DNA from: an uncultured Actinomyces sp.
Lineage (GTDB): Bacteria > Actinomycetota > Actinomycetes > Actinomycetales > Actinomycetaceae
Length of the DNA stretch: 64,000 bases
Assembly: GCA_938014245.1 (NCBI GenBank)
Contig: CALLSD010000005.1
Span: forward strand, 1 to 64,000
Direction: 5' to 3'
The notes under the pieces were generated by a model. The model was not told the DNA's origin and made no database searches. It saw only the letters and a program-made list of their open reading frames with translations. Shown here in pieces: positions 17,513-25,724 of this stretch. The translations under genes were made by a program, and so were the position numbers. Numbering within the stretch: position 1 is the stretch's first letter; every line of letters starts with the position of its first letter.

Positions 17513-18502
17513 ATGTCTACATACCTCACCGATGATGAGCTCAAACGCAGCAAAGAGCTCCTGGACCGCATCCAGAAGATCTTCGCGCAGCGCGTGGTTG
17601 GCCAAGAACAGCTCAGGGAAACCCTGATCGTCGGCCTCCTTGCACAGGGCCACATCCTCATGGAATCGGTGCCCGGTCTTGCAAAGACCACCGCGGCTCA
17701 GACCATCGCAATGGCAATCTCAGGAAGCTTCCATCGCATCCAGTGCACGCCAGACCTCATGCCTAACGACATCGTCGGTACGCGTATCTGGAACCAGGCA
17801 CAAAACGAAATGACGACCGAATTGGGACCGGTCCACGCCAATATCGTGCTCCTGGATGAAATTAACCGTTCCTCGGCAAAGACCCAGTCCGCGATGCTTG
17901 AAGCCATGCAGGAAGGTCAGACCACCATCGGTGGAACCGTCTACCCGCTGCCCAAACCCTTCATGGTCATGGCAACCCAGAACCCCATCGAAGAAGAAGG
18001 TACTTACGTGCTCCCCGAAGCACAGATGGACCGCTTCTTGATGAAAGAAATCATCACCTACCCCCAGCCTCTCGAAGAGCTCGAAGTCCTCAACAGGATC
18101 GACTCGGGAAGCATGGATAAGCCCATCGATGCTGAACCCATTACCTTGGAAGAACTGACCTTCCTCCAGCAGATGACTCGTCGCATCTTCCTGCACGACA
18201 CCTTGAAGGCCTACATCGTCGACCTGATTAACACCACTCGCGGCATGGGTCCGAACCCGCTTCCCGGTTTCTCGCAGCACGTGCGCGTGGGTGCTTCACC
18301 TCGTGGTGGCATCGCCCTCATGCGTGTCAGTCAGGCAGTTGCCCTCATGCAGGGGCGTAACTACGTCATGCCTGAGGATATTAAGAAACTTCGCCACCCG
18401 ATTTTGCGTCACCGTATCATTCGTACCTTCGATGCAATGGCGGATGATATTTCCGTCGACGGCCTCATCGATGCCGTCTTTTCTGCGGTAGCGGTGCCGT
18501 GA
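17513..18502 (+). CDS. MoxR-family AAA+ ATPase
   Basis: Cytosolic ATPase of 329 residues with chaperone-like roles on VWA-domain partner proteins. The Walker A is of the MoxR form, with GLAKTT at residues 55-60, and Walker B is IVLLDEINR. The sensor region ATQNPIEEEGTY and the C-terminal lid domain (PEDIKKL...) are normal. Its stop overlaps the DUF58 gene start as GTGA. This is the standard MoxR-DUF58-VWA order, as in Bacteroides Bat aerotolerance operons and the mycobacterial MoxR1 cluster, which affect envelope stress and secreted-protein maturation. Confidence 0.95.
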   Translation: MSTYLTDDELKRSKELLDRIQKIFAQRVVGQEQLRETLIVGLLAQGHILMESVPGLAKTTAAQTIAMAISGSFHRIQCTPDLMPNDIVGTRIWNQAQNEMTTELGPVHANIVLLDEINRSSAKTQSAMLEAMQEGQTTIGGTVYPLPKPFMVMATQNPIEEEGTYVLPEAQMDRFLMKEIITYPQPLEELEVLNRIDSGSMDKPIDAEPITLEELTFLQQMTRRIFLHDTLKAYIVDLINTTRGMGPNPLPGFSQHVRVGASPRGGIALMRVSQAVALMQGRNYVMPEDIKKLRHPILRHRIIRTFDAMADDISVDGLIDAVFSAVAVP

Positions 18503-19467
18503 GTCCAATCATTAAGAGGGGGGTCGTCGAGGAAGGCTCGCAGACCCTGGGCAATGTCGACCAGCACCAGAAGGCGCGAACGAATAGTTCTCAGCTGCGT
18601 GCCCTTGCTGGCCGGACCCAATTGCCTGTCTTGCGCAAACTTCTGTCTCTCATGGAGGGCCAGCACTATTCTGCGCGCGCGGGACAGGGCTGGGAATTCA
18701 TGGACATGGCCGAATACAAGCCCGGTGATGACGTTAAAGACATCGACTGGGCTGCGACCGCTCGAACCGGAACTCCGATCGTCAAACGTTACGAGGCCAG
18801 CGCGAATGTGCAGGTTGTCCTGGTCGTTGACACCGGTCGTTCCATGAGCGCGCTTGCTCCTTCTGGGGAAAGTAAGGAAGCTATTGCTCTGACGATCTGC
18901 CAGGCAATCGCGTGGCTTGCATCCAGTCGCGGTGACCAGGTCGGTCTGGTTTCTGGGTGCCAGGGGCGGATGCGTCATATGCCCGCACGCTCGGGTAATG
19001 CTCATATTGAGCTGATTTTGCGGCGCCTCGAAGAAGATATCGACTTGCGTTCGCCCTCTTCGGATCTAGAGACCTTGCTTGCGCGAGTGCAAGCGGCAAC
19101 GCATCGGCGCTCCCTCATCGTCTTGGTTACGGATGAAACGCATCCCCAGCCCACGCCTCGTGCGCTGGAATTACTCAAGCGATTGAGTGTCCACCACCGC
19201 ATGATCGTCATGCAGGTTGCCGACGCCGATCCCACGAAGCTTCCCAAGGGGACGCGTATCGTTGACGTTGATGCCGGTCCCTTGCCCGGATTCCTTTTGG
19301 AAGATTCGCAGATTGCTTCCGAGGCCGCTGTGCGTGCGGAGCAGAGCCGCCAAGTTGTGCGTCAGCTCCTCGATATCCCTGGGATTACACGGGTGAGCGT
19401 GTCCTCGAGCGCTGAAGTCGTGCGAACCCTTTTGTCCGCACTGGAAAGGGAAAATCGTGTCCGGTGA
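18499..19467 (+). CDS. DUF58 domain protein of the MoxR cluster
   Basis: Protein of 322 residues with the DUF58 signature YKPGDDVKDIDWAATART and a following VWA-like core starting VVLVVDTGRSM (a D-x-G-x-S form of the metal site). No membrane helix is visible, so it is cytosolic or peripheral. The GTG start overlaps the MoxR stop and its own end overlaps the next gene by 11 bases, so it is tightly coupled to both. It probably serves as a MoxR client or adaptor; that role is taken from related clusters. Confidence 0.9.
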   Translation: MSPIIKRGVVEEGSQTLGNVDQHQKARTNSSQLRALAGRTQLPVLRKLLSLMEGQHYSARAGQGWEFMDMAEYKPGDDVKDIDWAATARTGTPIVKRYEASANVQVVLVVDTGRSMSALAPSGESKEAIALTICQAIAWLASSRGDQVGLVSGCQGRMRHMPARSGNAHIELILRRLEEDIDLRSPSSDLETLLARVQAATHRRSLIVLVTDETHPQPTPRALELLKRLSVHHRMIVMQVADADPTKLPKGTRIVDVDAGPLPGFLLEDSQIASEAAVRAEQSRQVVRQLLDIPGITRVSVSSSAEVVRTLLSALERENRVR

Positions 19468-19939
19468 ACTGCGTGAAGTCGTCAATTACCCGCACTGGAT
19501 GTGGATTGTCGGCGTTTTACTCCTATCTGCGACCCTTGTGTGGATCGGCGTGTGGGTCATCCGTTGGCTTCGATCGAGCCGCGGGGGTGAAGAAGAACAG
19601 GTCACCCTGATCCCTCTGGATGAGAAGCGCCGTCAGCGCTACTTGGGCTTCGTTGACGAGGTCGAGGGACGCCTGCAGTCGAAAGACCTTGATGAACGTG
19701 GGGTTCACTTGGCAATCGCCGGTATTTTGAGGGCCCTAGGCACTGAACGCAGTGGACGTGATCTTGAAACCGCAACAGTTGATGAAATCCGTCGAATTGT
19801 GCCCACGTGGCCGGAACTTGCCAACGCCCTTGAAGCCTGCGAGCACGGTTTCAAAGCTGAGTCCGAGGCCGATGGAAGCGAAACATATTTCGATGCGAGT
19901 GCCATTGCCGGTAAGGCTAGGGAAGTGGTGAAGGCGTGA
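19457..19939 (+). CDS. Small membrane protein of the MoxR cluster (DUF4381-like)
   Basis: Protein of 160 residues with one N-terminal membrane helix (about residues 14-38, MWIVGVLLLSATLVWIGVW) followed by a basic segment and a helical cytoplasmic domain. Position and architecture match the small DUF4381-like proteins often found between DUF58 and VWA genes; the sequence match itself is only suggestive. GTG 19457 follows GGAAAGGG. It overlaps both neighbours by a few bases, so it is co-translated. No catalytic motif seen. Confidence 0.7.
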   Translation: MSGELREVVNYPHWMWIVGVLLLSATLVWIGVWVIRWLRSSRGGEEEQVTLIPLDEKRRQRYLGFVDEVEGRLQSKDLDERGVHLAIAGILRALGTERSGRDLETATVDEIRRIVPTWPELANALEACEHGFKAESEADGSETYFDASAIAGKAREVVKA

Positions 19940-20949
19940 GATACGGATACCTGATCGCGGTCGTCCTTGTCGTCATTGTTCTTGGCGCGGCCATCGGATG
20001 GCGCCGTGTTGGTTTGAAACTCCATGCGAGCGAGAGGCGAGGCTGGGTAGCCAATACGGGCTACGTTCGTAACCTTCCCCGTTACCGCACGCTCATGCGT
20101 AAAACGCGGATGATTGTCGCCGCGCTCTTGGCTGTTTTTTGTGTCGGCGCGGCATCTTTGGCTGTTGTCGCAGCGAACCCGGTTGATCGTCGAGTTGAAG
20201 ACCGACGCCTTGCCTCGCGCGATATTGTCCTCTGCCTTGATGCTTCTGGTTCGATGCTGGACTACGACAGTGAAATCGGCGAAGCCTTCAAGACCTTGGT
20301 CGAGCACTTTAATGGGGAGCGCGTCTCCCTGTACCTGTGGAGTGGTCGTTCCGTTCGCAAGTTCCCGCTGACCGATGACTATCCGATGGTGACCGAATAC
20401 TTGGATGAGCTCAGCTCGGTCCTGAAAAACGGTATTTTGGCGCGCACCTCCAACGGCTACCGGATCTCGAGGGAACTCGCGAAGTACCTGGAAGGAACCG
20501 ACGATCCCGACGAGCAAGTTGCTTCTCAGATCGGCGACGGCTTGGCCTCGTGCGTCCTGGGCTTCGACCACACGGATCAGGAGCGTTCGCGAACCGTTAT
20601 TTTGGCCTCGGATAATGAGGTGCTCGGCCAGGGGCTCTATTCCCTGAGCGAGGCGATCGACTTCGCGAAGCGTCAAAAGGTTGAGGTCATTGGGCTATTC
20701 CCCGGTGATTACCTGGGCACGGATGGCGAGGATATGAAGAACCAGGTCGAGTCGACCGGGGGACGCCTCTACAAGATGACGAGCTCGGATACAGTGGATT
20801 CGATTATTAAAGATATCGAGGCCAAGCAGGTGAACGAGATCGAAGGTGACGCTCGCGTGACCGTCACGGATCGCGTGGGAACTCCCGCGGGCTGGCTTGC
20901 CGTCGCTATTCTTTCCTTCCTCGGTCTTTTGGGAGTGACGAGGCTGTAG
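19936..20949 (+). CDS. Membrane VWA-domain protein (BatA/BatB-like), first copy
   Basis: Protein of 337 residues with membrane helices near residues 3-22 and 60-80 and a third at the extreme C-terminus (WLAVAILSFLGLLGV). The VWA domain between them has a MIDAS site D102-A-S-G-S106. The topology matches BatA/BatB proteins, with the metal-binding domain outside the membrane. The GTG start overlaps the upstream stop. A bidirectional terminator and an opposite-strand surface-protein gene separate it from a second VWA gene at 22652. Confidence 0.88.
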   Translation: MRYGYLIAVVLVVIVLGAAIGWRRVGLKLHASERRGWVANTGYVRNLPRYRTLMRKTRMIVAALLAVFCVGAASLAVVAANPVDRRVEDRRLASRDIVLCLDASGSMLDYDSEIGEAFKTLVEHFNGERVSLYLWSGRSVRKFPLTDDYPMVTEYLDELSSVLKNGILARTSNGYRISRELAKYLEGTDDPDEQVASQIGDGLASCVLGFDHTDQERSRTVILASDNEVLGQGLYSLSEAIDFAKRQKVEVIGLFPGDYLGTDGEDMKNQVESTGGRLYKMTSSDTVDSIIKDIEAKQVNEIEGDARVTVTDRVGTPAGWLAVAILSFLGLLGVTRL

Positions 20950-21013
20950 CCCTCCCGATGTGAGCACGCTCGCGTGGGTGCGGGCATGCTCGCCTGGGCA
21001 TAGAGACAAAAAT

Positions 21014-21045
21014 GTGGGGGCCGCAGCGAGTGCTGCGGCCCCCAC
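21014..21045. terminator. Bidirectional terminator hairpin
   Basis: A perfect 14-bp GC-rich stem (21014-21027 with 21032-21045) and a GAGT loop lie between the convergent VWA gene and surface-protein gene. An A-run on the left side becomes the T-tract for the leftward transcript. Confidence 0.85.
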
Positions 21046-21063
21046 ACCTATTGTCGAATTAGA

Positions 21064-22494
21064 TCATGCGCGGCGACGCTTGAGTGCCAGCATGCCTGCA
21101 AAGAGGCTCATTCCTGCCAGTCCCACGAGCAACGATCCTGCAGCACCGGTGTGTGCCAGGGGAGCGGGCTTCTTGGGGTTCTGAGGCTGCTCAGGAGTGG
21201 GCTGAGTAGCCGGAGTGGAAGGCGTTGTTGCCGGTGTGGTCGGAGTCGGCGAGACGTCACATCCGGGGATGGAACCAACCAAGGTGTGGAAGAAGACCAT
21301 GGGCTTCGAGGTCGGGGTCTGGTGTGCCTTCTCTCCGGTGAGCACAGCGTTCACCTCAACGCTCAAGGAGGAGTTTTCAGGCATGTGTGCAACGGTGAAG
21401 GTCAGCGTCTTCTTATCGGCGCTCACGGTCGGGTTGGAGATTCCCGTCACCGACTGTGAGAAGCCGTTAGCAACAAGCTGGCCAGCACCGGGGGTCAGTG
21501 CAGAGGCGATCGATGTCTCGTCGAAGGTCGCACCCTGGGGTGCGCTCACGGTCATCGTTGCGTTGTTCAGTTCGCGCGTGGTTGCGGCGTAGAAGCGCAT
21601 GCGACGCGTTGCGCCAGCAGCATCGGAGTATTGGCGTGAGGGATCCCAGCCGTCTGCCCCAGCTTCACCCCAGAGCTGGCCGGTACCGTGCCAGCTATCG
21701 GCGTACTTCTCGCGGCGATCAATATCCTGCGAGTAGGGGGAGAAGACGGTGCGGCCGACGACTCCCGCCTGGCAGTGGCCCACGGTGAGCGAAGGCTCGG
21801 GGATGGGGCTGCAAGCGTTGCCGTTTTCGTCGGTGGCGCGCAGGCCGCTCAGGTGAGACGTCGCCTCGTAGTGCTTGGTGTGGTCACCGCTACCAACAAA
21901 TTCGATGACAGCTGCGTGTCCCAGAGGCAAGCCCTGGTTGAACTTGAGGGTCCAGATGTTGCGTGCTGCATCCGTCTGGGTTGCGGTCGGAACGAGGTCC
22001 CAGTGCAGGTTCGACGCAAGTGCACCGAAAGTCTGGCCACGCATGAAGCGATCAACATCGCCGTCGACGACCTGCGAGCTCAGCTCGCCGAAGAACTGAA
22101 TGTTCGTCATGTCGTCGGGAAGATCGACTGTCAGCTCAGCGCCGGGGAGGATTTCGTAGTTAGCGCCGACCGGGATACGCCAGTACTGAAGGTTCAAGTT
22201 TGGGTTAAACCAGTGGTGGTTTTCAAGAATGGCTTGGCTGCCGTGACGAGGGTGAACGCTCTCCATGAAGCCCGAAGTGGCGTAGGGGCCGGCACGCAGT
22301 CCTCGAGGGATGTTGTTCATGTTCTGATCGAGCATTGCGCGTGCTGTCCAGTCGACAACGCAGCCGGAGCTACGGTCGCCGTTGATTTGTCCATCAGCGC
22401 CTGCCTCGACGGCGTTTGCGCCTACGGCAGTGAGGGAAGAAAAGAGGAGCGCTAGTCCAAGTGAACCAGTTGCAATCTTTGAGAGCGTTTTCAT
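21064..22494 (-). CDS. Sortase-anchored surface protein (LAHTG)
   Basis: Exported protein of 476 residues. A signal peptide (KTLSKIATGSLGLALLFSS, cleavage near ANA) is followed by a folded region of about 370 residues of no recognised family. Then comes a Thr/Pro-rich wall-spanning stretch (about 390-445) and a sorting signal: LAHTG at 446-450, a hydrophobic helix and KRRR. The pentapeptide is of the L-A-x-T-G class. The start has GAGGC upstream. It is transcribed against the MoxR cluster and divides it in two. Adhesin or matrix-binding roles are possible but not shown by sequence. Confidence 0.85.
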   Translation of the reverse strand: MKTLSKIATGSLGLALLFSSLTAVGANAVEAGADGQINGDRSSGCVVDWTARAMLDQNMNNIPRGLRAGPYATSGFMESVHPRHGSQAILENHHWFNPNLNLQYWRIPVGANYEILPGAELTVDLPDDMTNIQFFGELSSQVVDGDVDRFMRGQTFGALASNLHWDLVPTATQTDAARNIWTLKFNQGLPLGHAAVIEFVGSGDHTKHYEATSHLSGLRATDENGNACSPIPEPSLTVGHCQAGVVGRTVFSPYSQDIDRREKYADSWHGTGQLWGEAGADGWDPSRQYSDAAGATRRMRFYAATTRELNNATMTVSAPQGATFDETSIASALTPGAGQLVANGFSQSVTGISNPTVSADKKTLTFTVAHMPENSSLSVEVNAVLTGEKAHQTPTSKPMVFFHTLVGSIPGCDVSPTPTTPATTPSTPATQPTPEQPQNPKKPAPLAHTGAAGSLLVGLAGMSLFAGMLALKRRRA

Positions 22495-22651
22495 TTTGCC
22501 TCGAATTTCCTGGTGATTGTGTATTTAGGACACTGTGCTGCGGATTCAAATTTACATATGCATCTCTTCAGTCGTCAAATAGATGTTCTATCTGCTGAAT
22601 GTGAGTTCGCCACTATACTTGCCAGTGTTTGATCCGATCCCAGGAGGAATA
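22495..22651. promoter_or_regulatory. Divergent intergenic region, surface protein / second VWA gene
   Basis: This A/T-rich stretch separates two divergent starts and should carry both promoters. The near-perfect AGGAGG at 22642-22647 belongs to the VWA gene and fixes its start at the TTG at 22652. Confidence 0.4.
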
Positions 22652-23683
22652 TTGTCGCTCTCCTTCCGACCGCTCATGCCGGTTTACCTCGTCGTCGTGA
22701 TAGCTGCGGCATGCCTATTTTTCTCCTGGTGGAGTGCTCGTCGTCATCAACCCTTCAGGACTTCTGATCTGGTCAGAAGAGGTGGAATTTCCCTCGCCCT
22801 TTTGTCGATTTTGGTGGGTCCCTCGATCCCCGGAGAAGCACAAAAAGTCACAACCAATGTTGAGGTGTGGCTCGCGATTGACCGCACGGGTTCAATGGCG
22901 GCCGAGGACTGGGATGGCTCGAAGCCACGTCTGGACGGTGTGCGTCACGATGTCGAGACCATCCTCACTGCCGCCCCGGGTGCTCGCTACCGTATCGTGA
23001 CTTGGGATTCCGAGGCCGACACTGGACTTCCGCTGACCACTGACCTTGGTGCGGTTCGCTCTTTTATGAGTACGCTCACCCATGAAGTCAGTTCCACCTC
23101 TCGTGGCTCTTCTCCGGATCGTCCGGCGGCCTACCTTGCAGAGGAGATGCAAGCTGCCGCAAAGAAACACCCAGAGAACACTCGCGTCCTTTTCGTCTTT
23201 ACCGATGGGGAGACCTCCAATAGTGATGCGTGGCGCGGCGTGGGCGCGGGCGAGTCAGATGACTGGAAGAAGGTGCAACCCGAGCTTTCGGGCGGCCTCG
23301 TCATTGGGTACGGGACTGAAAAGGGCGGTCGCATGAAGGTCTCCGCCTTGGGGCAAGAGAATTCGAAGACTCCTGAGTACATTAAGGACTACAGCCAGGC
23401 CGGAACTCCTGATGCGATCTCGAAGATTGATGTTGCGAAGCTCAACCAGATTGCCTCCCAGCTCGGTGTCGATATGGTGCGTTCTCCCAGTGATTCAGCA
23501 ATTCGAGACGCTGCCAGTTCGTCTGTTTCCAACGCCCGTAATATTGCGGATAGTCGCGATATGATTCAGACTTCTCGCTATATTCTCTGGCCCTCGGCGC
23601 TGGTTCTCACCGTGCTCATGGCATGGGAGGCCGCCATTTTTGCCGGCCGCGTTCACGCACTGAGGAGGACCCGTGCGATTTAA
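22652..23683 (+). CDS. Membrane VWA-domain protein (BatA/BatB-like), second copy
   Basis: Protein of 343 residues with membrane helices near residues 8-26 and 46-58 and near the C-terminus (ILWPSALVLTVLMAWEAAIF). The VWA MIDAS is D77-R-T-G-S81. The TTG start is chosen because a consensus AGGAGG sits four bases upstream; the ATG at 22583 has no ribosome site. It overlaps the next gene by 11 bases. Together with the first VWA protein (19936) it completes the usual pair of Bat-like proteins, but an opposite-strand gene now separates them. Confidence 0.85.
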   Translation: MSLSFRPLMPVYLVVVIAAACLFFSWWSARRHQPFRTSDLVRRGGISLALLSILVGPSIPGEAQKVTTNVEVWLAIDRTGSMAAEDWDGSKPRLDGVRHDVETILTAAPGARYRIVTWDSEADTGLPLTTDLGAVRSFMSTLTHEVSSTSRGSSPDRPAAYLAEEMQAAAKKHPENTRVLFVFTDGETSNSDAWRGVGAGESDDWKKVQPELSGGLVIGYGTEKGGRMKVSALGQENSKTPEYIKDYSQAGTPDAISKIDVAKLNQIASQLGVDMVRSPSDSAIRDAASSSVSNARNIADSRDMIQTSRYILWPSALVLTVLMAWEAAIFAGRVHALRRTRAI

Positions 23684-24701
23684 GCATCGATCGACAGCTC
23701 GAGTAGAGGAACGTCCCGAGGGCTTCTACCAGCCGCCCGCGGGTGCACAGAACGGTGGCGAGGCCTCGTCAGAGGGAAATCCGAGCGCAAGGCCAGCCTC
23801 GGCAGACCGGACTCAACGCAGCGCGCGTCGTCCGCGCAATGGAAAACTACTGCGCCCGCTGTGGTGGTCCATGCCCGTCGTCGCCGTCACGCTTGCGGTT
23901 GGAACCTATATGGTTTCGCTTCCCCTGTGGGCCTGGGCAACGGGTAGGACCGTGCGTGCAGGCAATCACGAGGCCGCGCTTAGCTCCTATTCGCGCCAGA
24001 TCTACTGGGGGGACCTGGGGCCTGCGAGCTGGGTTGCGCACTACAACGCGGGTACCGAAGACCTTCGACTCGACCACATCGATTCGGGTGTGGAGCAACT
24101 GCGTACCGCGTGGGACCGCGTTCCCAAGGCACGACAGGTTGAGGATGGGCGCATTGAAACCTATTCCTACGAGTGCACCGTGCGAATGAACCTTGCGCTC
24201 GGATTGGAAAAGCAGGGTGACGCCGCGATGGCGAGTGACCGTGCTCAGGCGGCAGCCCTCTACAAGGAGATGGGGGAGGTCGTTTCCCCCTGTCAGTCGA
24301 CGTCCTCGACGCAGAATCAGCAAAATCAGCAGGGCCAGGGCGGTGGAGCTGATGCTGATAAAGCGCATGATCGTGCGAAGCAGAAGCAAGAGCAGGCTGA
24401 AAAGTCCGATAACAAAGACAATCAGGACAACAAAGATAACAAAGACAACAAAGATAACAAAGACGACAAGAATAAAGACGATAAGCAGGATCAGAACAAA
24501 GACGATCAGAACAAGGACAATAAAGACAACAAAGACAACAAGGATCAGCAGACTGACAAGCAAAAGGATCCTTATGACGGCGAAACTGCTGAGCAGCGCA
24601 AAAAGCGCGAGGAAATGCAGCGCCGCATAGAAAAGGGTGACCAAGACGGTCGCAAGGAGCAAGATCGCAAACGCGGCACGGGAGGAAATGGCGCCTGGTA
24701 A
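23673..24701 (+). CDS. Membrane protein with TPR-like region and Lys/Asp/Asn repeat tail (BatC-like)
   Basis: Protein of 342 residues. A disordered basic N-terminus is followed by one membrane helix (about 70-92), then a helical region of about 120 residues that fits TPR-type helices (SSYSRQIYWGDLG, LALGLEKQGDAAMASDRA). From about residue 215 it turns into a long hydrophilic tail with repeats of Asp-Asn-Lys and Asp-Asp-Lys. Its place after a VWA gene matches TPR/BatC partners of Bat clusters. The GTG start overlaps the VWA gene. The charged tail is expected to be disordered and could bind metals or partner proteins (inference). Confidence 0.75.
   Translation: MRFKHRSTARVEERPEGFYQPPAGAQNGGEASSEGNPSARPASADRTQRSARRPRNGKLLRPLWWSMPVVAVTLAVGTYMVSLPLWAWATGRTVRAGNHEAALSSYSRQIYWGDLGPASWVAHYNAGTEDLRLDHIDSGVEQLRTAWDRVPKARQVEDGRIETYSYECTVRMNLALGLEKQGDAAMASDRAQAAALYKEMGEVVSPCQSTSSTQNQQNQQGQGGGADADKAHDRAKQKQEQAEKSDNKDNQDNKDNKDNKDNKDDKNKDDKQDQNKDDQNKDNKDNKDNKDQQTDKQKDPYDGETAEQRKKREEMQRRIEKGDQDGRKEQDRKRGTGGNGAW
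24406..24567 (+). repeat. Imperfect 9-bp coding repeat (Asp-Asn-Lys units)
   Basis: About 160 bases made mostly of gacaacaaa-like 9-mers in tandem, encoding the Asp/Asn/Lys tail of the gene at 23673. Such in-frame repeats can change length by slippage. Confidence 0.8.
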
Positions 24702-24806
24702 AGGCGGTCAGTGACTTAGGTCCTAATGGGGAATAGGTGAACCTCTGACTGGGTTGAGATCTTCAGTGCTGCTGAAGATGCGGCTCAGTGATGAAAGGTT
24801 TGTTCC

Positions 24807-25355
24807 ATGACGTACAAGGTCGCATACATTATTGGTTCTCTGTCCTCGACATCCGTTAACCGCAAGCTCGTTGGCGCCATGATCGCCGATGCGCCTGAGG
24901 ATTTGGAATTCGTCGAGGCGAACTTCTCCCAGTTCCCCCTGTATAGCCCTGATCTCGAGGCGGATTATCCGCAGGTGGCTACTGAGTTCAAGACAATCCT
25001 TGAAGAGGCTGACGCGGTGCTTATTGCAAGCCCTGAATACGATCGCTCGATCCCCGGTGGTTTGAAGAATGCCATTGACTGGATGGGACGCCCGTGGGGA
25101 TCGAACCCGATTGGTGGCAAGCCACTGTACGTCGTTGGCGCTTCTGTGGGTTCGGTTGGAGCTGCTCTTGGGCAGGCGGCTGTGCGTCAGACGCTCTCTT
25201 TCTTTAATCCGCTGAACATGACTCAGCCTGAAATGTTCCTTCAAGCAAATGCTGATTCCTTTGGCGAGGATGGTCGTTTTGTTGACGCTGGAACGCAGGC
25301 TTTCGTGAAGTCAGCTGTCGAGGCCTTCGCGGAGTTTATCCGCCGTCACGCCTAA
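24807..25355 (+). CDS. NADPH-dependent FMN reductase family protein
   Basis: Soluble flavoprotein of 182 residues of the flavodoxin-like quinone/FMN/azo reductase family. The FMN-binding start IIGSLSSTSVNRKL and the SPEYDRSIPGGLKNAIDWM segment match the family closely. It probably performs two-electron reduction of quinones, chromate or azo compounds with NAD(P)H; the physiological substrate cannot be assigned. ATG 24807 is preceded by GAAAGG. It stands alone: the TPR gene ends 105 bases upstream and a strong terminator follows. Confidence 0.92.
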   Translation: MTYKVAYIIGSLSSTSVNRKLVGAMIADAPEDLEFVEANFSQFPLYSPDLEADYPQVATEFKTILEEADAVLIASPEYDRSIPGGLKNAIDWMGRPWGSNPIGGKPLYVVGASVGSVGAALGQAAVRQTLSFFNPLNMTQPEMFLQANADSFGEDGRFVDAGTQAFVKSAVEAFAEFIRRHA

Positions 25356-25362
25356 GCTTGGG

Positions 25363-25416
25363 CCCCCAATACCACAAATGGGACTAAAGTCCCCAGGTGG
25401 TGTCGGGGGTCTTTTT
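25363..25416 (+). terminator. Rho-independent terminator of the FMN reductase gene
   Basis: A long hairpin pairs CCCCC...ACCAC with GTGGT...GGGGG, with an inner GGGAC/GTCCC stem, followed by CTTTTT. It starts seven bases after the stop. Confidence 0.85.
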
Positions 25417-25485
25417 GTGCCCAATTTTGAGTGAGCGGAGTGTGGAAACCGGGAATGGTAGCGGCCGTGTTTAAGAGAGGTAGAC

Positions 25486-25614
25486 ATGGTTGTCGTTTCG
25501 CTCGAAAATGGCGAAAATCTGCGGAAAATTCGCATCGAACTCAAGGGGGCGAAAACGTTCAGTCCGACTAGCTCTCGCGGTAACGTGAGTGCCGGAGACG
25601 TGAAAAACCCCTGA
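25486..25614 (+). CDS. Possible small ORF, 42 residues
   Basis: A short reading frame begins at an ATG with GAGAGG six bases upstream and ends with TGA. The peptide (MVVVSLENGENLRKIRIELK and on) is basic with no known motif. A perfect hairpin follows 16 bases downstream and then the LssY_C gene. It may be a leader peptide for that gene, or chance. The rest of 25417-25724 holds nothing else I can identify. Confidence 0.28.
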   Translation: MVVVSLENGENLRKIRIELKGAKTFSPTSSRGNVSAGDVKNP

Positions 25615-25630
25615 CATACTGCGTCTCCGG

Positions 25631-25662
25631 AGGGCGCCTGTTGACTCACTTTCAGGCGCCCT
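25631..25662 (+). terminator. Hairpin before the LssY_C gene
   Basis: A perfect 10-bp stem (AGGGCGCCTG/CAGGCGCCCT) with a 12-base loop, followed by CAATCTT. The T-run is weak, so it is either a terminator of the small upstream ORF or an attenuator-like element. Confidence 0.45.
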
Positions 25663-25724
25663 CAATCTTAAGATCCATCTGGGTTAAGCTGATGAAGGAC
25701 AACTTCTTGCACTGAGGATGGGAC

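Noticed and set aside
22583..22651. Earlier ATG start for the second VWA gene
   Set aside because: There is no ribosome site before it, while a consensus AGGAGG directly precedes the TTG at 22652.
24759..24779. ATCTTCAG/CTGAAGAT hairpin before the FMN reductase gene
   Set aside because: The stem is short, without a T-run, and 58 bases after the previous stop; I could not argue for a terminator or a riboswitch.
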